This document shows positions 1 to 5,574 of a stretch of DNA of 6,470 nucleotides, one piece after another. Origin of the DNA: Rubrivirga sp. (lineage in GTDB: Bacteria; Bacteroidota; Rhodothermia; Rhodothermales; Rubricoccaceae). Each line of letters opens with the position of its first letter. Position 1 is the stretch's first letter. Location: contig JAAXJP010000718.1 in NCBI GenBank assembly GCA_012269805.1, forward strand, positions 1 to 6,470, written 5' to 3'. Both the position numbers and the translations under genes were made by a program. The notes beneath the pieces were generated by a model, which worked only from the letters and a program-made list of their open reading frames with translations, searched no databases and was not told the DNA's origin.

Positions 1-2
1 GC

Positions 3-2282
3 CGGGCCGGGCCGCCGCCAGCGCCGGCGGCGGGGCAGTCGGGGTCGGCAACGGCGCCGGGGCCCCGCCGCGCGCGCGGCTACCCCGGCCGCTCGCGCAA
101 CGACGTGCCGGGCGAGGGCGAGCGGGCCGTGTCGGGCTTCCCCGACGGCGCTCGCCTCCGCAGCCCGCAGTGGAGCCCCGACGGCGCCCACCTCGCCGTC
201 CTCGCCGACCGCGAGGACCGCGTCGAGCTCTGGGTCGTGGATGCCGCGGCGGCGCGGGCCCGGCTCGCGCTCGGCAGCGCCATCAACGACGCGGCGCCGG
301 GGGCCTCGTTCGAGTGGATGCCGTCGAGCGACGGCCTCGTCGCCCGGGTCGTCCCGGACGATCGCGGCGAGGCGCCGGCCGAGTCGGCGGTGCCCACGGG
401 CCCAGTCGTCCAGGAGTCGACGGGCGAGGCGGCGCCGGCGCGGACGTACCAGGATCTCTTGGAGAGCCCGTTCGACGAGCGGCTCTTCGACCACTACTTC
501 ACGAGCGCGCTCGTCGCCGTCCCGCTGTCGCCCACCGAGCACGCCCAGGGCGTCGCACCGGAGGGGGTCTACACGTCGTTCGAGGTGTCGCCGGACGGCC
601 TGTACCTCCTCACGGAGGCCCGCCAGCGGCCGTACTCGTACCTCGTCCCGTGGTCCCGATTCGCCAACGACATCGAGGTCCGTGACCTCGCGACGGGCGC
701 GGTGGTCCACACCGTCGCCGAGTTGCCCGTCGCTGAGCAGGTGCCGATCGCCTTCGGCTCGGTCCCCACGGGCCCCCGGTCGGCTGGATGGCGGGCCGAC
801 GCGCCGGCCACGCTCGTGTGGACCGAGGCCCAGGACGGCGGCGACGCGAGCGCCGAGGCGGACGTCCGCGACCAGCTCTACCTCCTGGAGGCGCCGTTCG
901 AGGGCGCGCCCGAGGCGTGGGTCGCGCTCCCGCTCCGCTACAGCGGCCTCGTCTGGGGCGACGACGACACGGCCCTCGCCATCGACTACTACTGGCAGAC
1001 GCGGCAGGTCAACTGGTACCGGCTCGACCCGAGCGACCTGGACGCCGAACCGGAGACGGTCTTCTCGTACTCGTTCGAGGACCGCTACAACGATCCCGGC
1101 CAGCCGATGACCGTCCTCAACGACGCCGGCCACCGCGTCCTGCTGATGGACGACGGCGACCTCTTCCTCGAGGGCCAGGGCGCCTCGCCCGAGGGCAACC
1201 GGCCGTTCGTCCGCCGCTTCGACCTCGAGACGGGCGAGGCGACCGAGCTCTTCCGCTCCGAGGCCCCGTACTACGAGCGCCCGGTCGACTTCCTGGACGT
1301 CGACGCGGAGCTCCTGCTCACGCAGCGCGAGACGGTCACCGACCCGCCGAACTACTACGTGCGAGATCTCGGCTCCGGCGACGTCCGCGCGGTGACGGCC
1401 TTCCCGCACCCGTACCCCGAGCTGGCCGACGTCCAGAAGGAGACCGTCGAGTACGAGCGCGCCGACGGCGTCCCGCTCAGCGCGACGCTCTACCTCCCGC
1501 CGGGCTACGACGCCGAGCGCGACGGCCCGCTCCCGACCCTCGTCTGGGCCTACCCGACCGAGTACAAGAGCGCCGACGCGGCCGGCCAGCGGTCCGACAG
1601 CCCCCACCAGTTCACCTACGTGAGCTACTGGGGCGCCGTCCCGTTCGTGACGCGGGGCTACGCCGTGCTCGACGACGCGGCGTTCCCGATCGTTGGGGAG
1701 GGCGAGACGGAGCCGAACGACAGCTTCCGCGAGCAACTCGTGATGAACGCCGAGGCGGCCATCGCGGCCGGCGTGGCGCGCGGCGTGACCGACCCCGACC
1801 GGGTCGCCGTCGGCGGCCACAGCTACGGGGCGTTCATGGTGGGCAACCTCCTCGCCCACTCGGACCTGTTCCGGGCCGGGATCGCGCGGTCCGGCGCCTA
1901 CAACCGGACGCTCACGCCGTTCGGCTTCCAGCGCGAGGAGCGGACGTTCTGGGACGACCCGATGCTGTACTTCGGCATGAGCCCGTTCATGCACGCGGAG
2001 AAGATCGACGAGCCGATCCTCCTCATCCACGGCGACGCCGACAACAACCCGGGCACGTTCACGCTCCAGAGCGAGCGGCTCTACGGCGCGCTGAAGGGGC
2101 TCGGCGGGACGGCCCGGCTCGTCCTCCTCCCGGCCGAGAGCCACGGCTACCGCGGGCGCGAGTCGCTCCTCCACATGCTCTGGGAGGAGGACCAGTGGCT
2201 GGAGCGCTACGTCAAGGCCGCCGGTCCGCGCGGGGCCGCCGCCGCAGAGGCGCCCGACGCCGACGCCGCGGGCGGCCGGTAG
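3..2282 (+). CDS. S9 family serine peptidase, glutamyl endopeptidase-like (S9D), 5' partial
   Basis: This is a prolyl-oligopeptidase-fold serine peptidase most like the chloroplast glutamyl endopeptidase group, which cleaves after Glu. Residues are numbered from the GTG at 105. Residues 1 to about 440 form the beta-propeller region (for example QDGGDA, and PHPYPELA at its end). From about 445 an alpha/beta-hydrolase domain follows (LYLPPGYD). The catalytic triad is visible: Ser573 in GGHSYGAF, Asp646 in HGDADNNPGT and His680 in ESHGYR. The segment from Ser596, SGAYNRTLTPFGFQ, is nearly identical to the plant enzyme as I remember it. The C-terminus is an Ala/Gly/Asp-rich tail. The frame stays open to the left edge, and the AG...GYPG spacing just upstream of 105 fits the family. 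I therefore treat GTG 105 as internal and place the true start, with any signal peptide, outside the window. A hairpin follows the stop, suggesting a transcription unit separate from the downstream genes. The peptidase call is secure; Glu specificity and localisation are inferred. Confidence 0.9.
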   Translation, partial: RAGPPPAPAAGQSGSATAPGPRRARGYPGRSRNDVPGEGERAVSGFPDGARLRSPQWSPDGAHLAVLADREDRVELWVVDAAAARARLALGSAINDAAPGASFEWMPSSDGLVARVVPDDRGEAPAESAVPTGPVVQESTGEAAPARTYQDLLESPFDERLFDHYFTSALVAVPLSPTEHAQGVAPEGVYTSFEVSPDGLYLLTEARQRPYSYLVPWSRFANDIEVRDLATGAVVHTVAELPVAEQVPIAFGSVPTGPRSAGWRADAPATLVWTEAQDGGDASAEADVRDQLYLLEAPFEGAPEAWVALPLRYSGLVWGDDDTALAIDYYWQTRQVNWYRLDPSDLDAEPETVFSYSFEDRYNDPGQPMTVLNDAGHRVLLMDDGDLFLEGQGASPEGNRPFVRRFDLETGEATELFRSEAPYYERPVDFLDVDAELLLTQRETVTDPPNYYVRDLGSGDVRAVTAFPHPYPELADVQKETVEYERADGVPLSATLYLPPGYDAERDGPLPTLVWAYPTEYKSADAAGQRSDSPHQFTYVSYWGAVPFVTRGYAVLDDAAFPIVGEGETEPNDSFREQLVMNAEAAIAAGVARGVTDPDRVAVGGHSYGAFMVGNLLAHSDLFRAGIARSGAYNRTLTPFGFQREERTFWDDPMLYFGMSPFMHAEKIDEPILLIHGDADNNPGTFTLQSERLYGALKGLGGTARLVLLPAESHGYRGRESLLHMLWEEDQWLERYVKAAGPRGAAAAEAPDADAAGGR

Positions 2283-2290
2283 GCCGCGCG

Positions 2291-2328
2291 CTCCGCCCGC
2301 CTCGGCGATGGGGTCGAGGCGGGCGGGG
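2291..2328 (+). terminator. Strong GC hairpin after the S9 peptidase stop, putative terminator
   Basis: A perfect 12-bp inverted repeat lies 10 bases after the TAG: CCGCCCGCCTCG at 2293-2304 and its exact complement at 2315-2326, around a 10-base loop. A wobble pair and a C-G pair can extend the stem outward to 2291-2328. No T-tract follows, so it is not a classical rho-independent terminator. Its position directly behind a stop codon makes transcript termination or 3'-end protection the most likely role. The structure is seen directly; the function is inferred. Confidence 0.6.
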
Positions 2329-2366
2329 TCAGGAGCGTCGCTTTGGAGGACGGCCGAGGCGGCGGC

Positions 2367-2393
2367 CGGGAGCGAGGGCCGGCCCCGCTCCCG
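2367..2393 (+). other. Second intergenic GC hairpin
   Basis: An 8-bp stem pairs CGGGAGCG at 2367-2374 with CGCTCCCG at 2386-2393. The interior contains the palindrome GGGCCGGCCC at 2376-2385, which can lengthen the stem past a bulged A at 2375. It lies between the first hairpin and the ASRT gene, so it could be a second termination element, a leader RNA structure of the downstream operon, or a chance palindrome in GC-rich DNA. Confidence 0.35.
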
Positions 2394-2442
2394 AGGGCCG
2401 CACGGTGAGGAAGGTGGAGCGATCCCCCACGGCCGCGCCGGA

Positions 2443-2456
2443 CCCCCGGGGGGGGG
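2443..2456 (+). repeat. C5-G9 homopolymer block upstream of the ASRT gene
   Basis: Five C residues (2443-2447) are followed directly by nine G residues (2448-2456), ending 36 bases before the ASRT start codon. It is the longest single-base run I see in the window. Such runs are prone to slippage and to sequencing error. If the count varies in the population, it could alter promoter or leader spacing; nothing in a single sequence shows that it does. Confidence 0.5.
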
Positions 2457-2472
2457 CGGCCGTAGGCACGGG

Positions 2473-2492
2473 GCCCCTCTCCCGCCTCCCTC
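2473..2492 (+). promoter_or_regulatory. Pyrimidine-rich, non-Shine-Dalgarno leader of the ASRT gene
   Basis: The 20 bases before the ATG are almost entirely C and T, with no purine-rich ribosome-binding site. The hexamer GCCCCT begins exactly 20 bases before the start, as it also does before the oxidoreductase gene at 4572. Initiation without a Shine-Dalgarno sequence is common in Bacteroidota. Whether the pyrimidine tract itself is a translation or transcription signal is inference. Confidence 0.35.
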
Positions 2493-2867
2493 ATGCCCGA
2501 CCCCATCGGCCGCACGCGCTGGGCCATCGCCGAGGGCTACATCCCCGACGGCTCGACCGGCCCGGCGCCGCTCCACAGCCACGAGACGGCCTGCGTCCTC
2601 AACGCCGGCGACGAGGACGCCGACGTCGCCGTCACCGTGTTTTTCGCCGATCGCGAGCCGGCCGGGCCGTACCGCGTGACCGTCCCGGCCCGGCGGACGG
2701 TCCACGTCCGGTTCGACGAGCTCGAGGACCCGGAGCCCGTCCCGCGCGGGGTCGAGTACGCGAGCCTCATCGAGAGCACGGTCCCCGTCGTCGTCCAGCA
2801 CACGCGGCTGGACAGCCGGCAGGCCGAGCTCGGCCTCCTCAGCACCATCGCCTACGCCGACCGATGA
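2493..2867 (+). CDS. Sensory rhodopsin transducer (ASRT) family protein, probable small-molecule sensor
   Basis: This 124-residue soluble protein closely matches the Anabaena sensory rhodopsin transducer family over its full usual length of about 125 residues. Diagnostic stretches are IGRTRWAIAEGYIP (5-18), SHETACVLNAGDEDA (29-43), EPAGPYRVTVPARRT in the middle, and QHTRLDSRQAE (102-112) with LLSTIAYA at the end. In Anabaena the protein is a tetrameric beta-sandwich that associates with a membrane photoreceptor. Comparative genomic work has proposed that the wider family binds sugars or related metabolites, since most carriers lack a rhodopsin. No signal peptide or membrane segment is visible, so it should be cytosolic. 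Its TGA overlaps the ATG of the GH13 gene (ATGA at 2864-2867), implying translational coupling and a shared pathway. The start is supported because the family homology begins within five residues of this ATG. The family call is secure; the ligand is unknown. Confidence 0.93.
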   Translation: MPDPIGRTRWAIAEGYIPDGSTGPAPLHSHETACVLNAGDEDADVAVTVFFADREPAGPYRVTVPARRTVHVRFDELEDPEPVPRGVEYASLIESTVPVVVQHTRLDSRQAELGLLSTIAYADR

Positions 2868-4504
2868 GCGTCCGCGACCGTTGGTATCAAGACGCCGTCG
2901 TCTACTGCCTCGACGTCGAGACCTACCACGACGCCAACGGCGACGGCGTCGGCGACTTCGTGGGGCTCATGGCCAAGCTCGACCACATCGCCGGGCTTGG
3001 CGCGACGTGCGTCTGGCTCCTCCCGTTCTACCCGACGCCCAACCGCGACAACGGGTACGACGTCTGCGACCACTACGCCGTCGACCCCCGGCTCGGCACG
3101 CTCGGCGACTTCGTCGAGTTTGTCCGCGCTGCCGAGGCCAGGGGCCTCCGCGTGATCGTCGACCTCGTGGTGAACCACACCTCGGACCAGCACCCGTGGT
3201 TTCAGGAGGCCCGCGACCCCGCCTCCGACCGCCACGACTGGTACGTCTGGTCCGACGAGCGGCCCGAGGACCACGACGAGGGGATGATCTTCCCCGGTGA
3301 GCAGGAGACGGTCTGGACCTACGACCGGAAGGCGAAGAAGTACTACCTCCACCGGTTCTACGCCCACCAGCCGGATCTCAACATCGCCAACCCGGCCGTC
3401 CGCGCCGAGATCGAGCGGGTCATGGGGTTCTGGCTCCGGCTCGGCGTGAGCGGCTTTCGCATCGACGCGGCCCCGTTCCTCATCGAGCACAAGGGGATCG
3501 ACGAAGTCCCCGGCACGGCCGACCCCTACGAGTACCTCCGCGACTTTCGGACCTTCCTCTCGTGGCGCCGCGGCGACGCGGTCCTCCTGGCCGAGGCCAA
3601 CGTCGACCCCGAGAAGGCGCCGCACTACTTCGGCGACGGGGACAAGCTCCACATGCTGTTCAACTTCGTCCTGAACCAGCACCTGTTCCTGGCCCTCGCG
3701 CGGCAGGCGAAGGCGCCGCTCGAACGCGGCATCCTCCTCCCGCCGAAGCCGCCGGAGGCGGGCCAGTGGGCCACGTTCCTCCGCAACCACGACGAGCTGG
3801 CGCTCGCCCGGCTCACCGAGGCCCAGCGCGACGAGATCGCCGAGGCGTTCGCGCCGGACCGCGAGGAGATGTGGGTCTACAACCGGGGCCCGCGCCGCCG
3901 CGTCCCGCCCATGTTCGACGGCGACGCCGCCCGCGTCCGGATGGCGTACAGCCTGATGCTGTCGCTCCCCGGCGCCCCCGTCATCCGCTACGGCGAGGAG
4001 ATCGGGATGGGCGACGACCTGAGCCTCCCGGAGCGGACGGCCGTCCGCACGCCGATGCAGTGGTCGGACAAGAAGAACGCCGGCTTCACGGCCTCCGACG
4101 AGCCCATCCGGCCCGTCATCGACAGGGGCCCGTTCCGCTACCAGAACGTCAACGTGGATCGCCAGCGGCGCGAGCCGGACTCGCTCCTGATGTGGATGGA
4201 GCGGGCCATCCGCGCCCGGAAGGAGGCCGACGTGTTCGGCCGCGGCGACTGGCACGTCGTCGACACGGACCACGAGGCCGTCTTCGCCCACGTCTGCGAG
4301 CGGGACGGCGTGGCCGTCGCCGCCGTCCACAACCTCGGCGACGGGGAGGCCGACGTCACGCTCGACCTGAGCCTGTACGCGGACCGCACGGCCCTCGACC
4401 TCCTCGACCCCGGCGACGACGCGCCGCCCATCGAGGACGGCACGCTCGCCGTCACGCTCCTCCGCTACGGCTTCCGCTGGTTCCGGCTCGAGCGAGAGAT
4501 GTAG
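2864..4504 (+). CDS. GH13 alpha-amylase family enzyme, trehalose synthase-like
   Basis: This 546-residue GH13 enzyme resembles trehalose synthase (maltose alpha-D-glucosyltransferase) in length and motifs. An N-terminal DANGDGVGDF loop (D23-D31, probable Ca2+ site) is followed by the TIM barrel. The four GH13 regions are present: DLVVNH (100-105), GFRID with nucleophile Asp201, LLAEAN with acid/base Glu244, and FLRNHDE with transition-state Asp310. TreS-like signatures are SDQHPWF, HQPDLN, FGDGDK, YGEEIGMGD and RTPMQW (395-400). The C-terminal 80 or so residues look like the small beta domain C. There is no signal peptide, so it probably acts in the cytoplasm on maltose, trehalose or another alpha-glucoside. 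The ATG overlaps the ASRT stop by 4 bp and family homology starts at DRWYQDAVVY, fixing the start. The segment after FGDGDK (FNFVLNQHLFLALAR) departs from what I recall of classical TreS, so the reaction may differ; alpha-glucosidase is an alternative. Confidence 0.9.
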   Translation: MSVRDRWYQDAVVYCLDVETYHDANGDGVGDFVGLMAKLDHIAGLGATCVWLLPFYPTPNRDNGYDVCDHYAVDPRLGTLGDFVEFVRAAEARGLRVIVDLVVNHTSDQHPWFQEARDPASDRHDWYVWSDERPEDHDEGMIFPGEQETVWTYDRKAKKYYLHRFYAHQPDLNIANPAVRAEIERVMGFWLRLGVSGFRIDAAPFLIEHKGIDEVPGTADPYEYLRDFRTFLSWRRGDAVLLAEANVDPEKAPHYFGDGDKLHMLFNFVLNQHLFLALARQAKAPLERGILLPPKPPEAGQWATFLRNHDELALARLTEAQRDEIAEAFAPDREEMWVYNRGPRRRVPPMFDGDAARVRMAYSLMLSLPGAPVIRYGEEIGMGDDLSLPERTAVRTPMQWSDKKNAGFTASDEPIRPVIDRGPFRYQNVNVDRQRREPDSLLMWMERAIRARKEADVFGRGDWHVVDTDHEAVFAHVCERDGVAVAAVHNLGDGEADVTLDLSLYADRTALDLLDPGDDAPPIEDGTLAVTLLRYGFRWFRLEREM

Positions 4505-4571
4505 GGGCGGCCGCCGCGCTCCGTCCTCGCATCCCGCGCTCCGGCTCCCCTGCCCCTATCCGCCTTTCTCC
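4505..4571 (+). promoter_or_regulatory. 67-bp intergenic region with 10-bp direct repeat and pyrimidine leader
   Basis: The spacer between the GH13 and oxidoreductase genes opens with the palindrome GGCGGCCGCC (4506-4515). CCGCGCTCCG occurs twice, at 4514-4523 and 4534-4543, exactly 20 bases apart, or about two helical turns. The spacer ends in a 20-base pyrimidine-rich leader (4552-4571) beginning GCCCCT, matching the position of the same hexamer before the ASRT gene. No Shine-Dalgarno sequence and no clear promoter are visible. The repeat pair could be an operator, but it may be a chance product of the GC bias. Confidence 0.3.
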
Positions 4572-5558
4572 ATGCACACCATCGGCTATCACGCCTCCCA
4601 CGAGCAGTTTCCACCGAGCCAGCTCCTCCGCCTCGTCCAGCAGGCCGAGGACGCCGGGTTCAACGCGGCCATGTGCTCCGACCACATCCACACGTGGAGC
4701 AGCGCCCAGGGCGAATGTGGGTTCGCGTGGAGCTGGCTCGGCGCCGCGATGCACGCGACGGGACTGACCTACGGGATCGTCAACGCGCCGGGGCAGCGGT
4801 ACCACCCGGCCATCATCGCGCAGGCCGTCGCGACGCTGAACGAGATGTTCGACGGGCGCTTCTGGATCGCGACGGGGTCGGGCCAGGCGCTCAACGAGCA
4901 CGTCACGGGCGAGCCGTGGCCGGCCAAGGACCTCCGCAACGAGCGGCTGAAGGAGTCGGTCGAGGTGATGCGGGCGCTGTGGCGCGGCGAGACCGTCACG
5001 CACCGCGGGCTCGTGACCGTCGAGGACTGCCGGCTGTACTCGCTCCCGAAGGTCGAGCCGACCGTGATCGGCGCGGCCGTGACGGCGCCGACGGCGCGGT
5101 GGCTCGCGCCGTGGGTCGACGGGCTCATCACCGTCAGCCACCCGCCGAAGGTGCTCGAGGGCGTGATCCAGGCGTTCCGCGACAACGGCGGGGGGGGCAA
5201 GCCGGTGTACGTCCAGGCCAAGCACCAGTGGGCCGAGACCGACGAGGCGGCGCTCGAAATGGCCTTCGACCAGTGGAAGACGAACGTCTTCGCCTCGAAG
5301 GTGACGACCGAGTTCAACATGCCGGACCAGTTCGAGAAGGCGGCCCGGTACGTCCGGCCAGAGGACGTGAAGGAGAAGGTCTGCGTGTCGTCGGACCCGG
5401 GCACCCACGTCGAGCGGATCCGGGGCCTCTTCGACGCCGGCGCCGACGCGGTCTACATCCATCAAGTCGGGAAAAACCAGGAGGCCTTCGTCGAGACGTT
5501 CGGCGAGAAGGTGTTGCCCGAGTTCGACCTCGCGCCGCTCGCCGACGTGCGGGCCTGA
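4572..5558 (+). CDS. LLM class flavin-dependent oxidoreductase, probable non-F420 flavinoid type
   Basis: This 328-residue luciferase-like monooxygenase-fold (TIM barrel) protein resembles F420-dependent dehydrogenases such as FGD. It fits best the TIGR03885-type group described as probable non-F420 flavinoid oxidoreductases, thought to have moved to FMN. The N-terminus (MHTIGYHASHEQFPP) starts the barrel directly. CSDHIHTW (35-42, with His38 and His40) and TGSGQALNEH (101-110, with Glu109) correspond to the cofactor and active-site strands of FGD-like enzymes. The C-terminus carries DAGADAVYIHQVGKNQ, a barrel strand typical of the family. The length is normal and there is no signal peptide. 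It lies 67 bp after the GH13 gene and 16 bp before the antiporter gene, on the same strand, so it is probably co-transcribed with them. Its substrate is unknown. The neighbourhood suggests, by inference only, oxidation of a sugar or sugar derivative. Placement in LLM is secure; the cofactor rests on subfamily resemblance. Confidence 0.88.
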   Translation: MHTIGYHASHEQFPPSQLLRLVQQAEDAGFNAAMCSDHIHTWSSAQGECGFAWSWLGAAMHATGLTYGIVNAPGQRYHPAIIAQAVATLNEMFDGRFWIATGSGQALNEHVTGEPWPAKDLRNERLKESVEVMRALWRGETVTHRGLVTVEDCRLYSLPKVEPTVIGAAVTAPTARWLAPWVDGLITVSHPPKVLEGVIQAFRDNGGGGKPVYVQAKHQWAETDEAALEMAFDQWKTNVFASKVTTEFNMPDQFEKAARYVRPEDVKEKVCVSSDPGTHVERIRGLFDAGADAVYIHQVGKNQEAFVETFGEKVLPEFDLAPLADVRA

Positions 5559-5574
5559 TCCCGCCCGAGGCACC

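Noticed and set aside
2283..2492. A sigma-70 or Bacteroidota-type (-33/-7) promoter for the ASRT operon
   Set aside because: I looked for TTG plus TAnnTTTG-like boxes. Only an isolated CTTTGG near 2341 is present, without a partner, so no promoter can be placed from sequence alone.
2308..2679. 123-codon + strand open frame across the intergenic gap into the ASRT gene
   Set aside because: It is low-complexity Ala/Arg/Pro/Gly sequence out of frame with the ASRT gene, which is recognised across its whole length in the other frame.
788..2863. Upstream extension of the GH13 reading frame, open all the way back to 788
   Set aside because: The extension overlaps the S9 peptidase gene in another frame and reads as Arg/Pro/Gly-rich low-complexity protein. 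GH13 homology begins right after ATG 2864; the open frame only reflects the scarcity of stop codons in GC-rich DNA.
2852..4330. 492-codon open frame on the minus strand opposite the GH13 gene
   Set aside because: Its composition (Val, Asp, Arg, Gly, Ala repeats) is that of an antisense shadow of a GC-rich gene. No recognisable domain is present, and the + strand gene is firmly identified.
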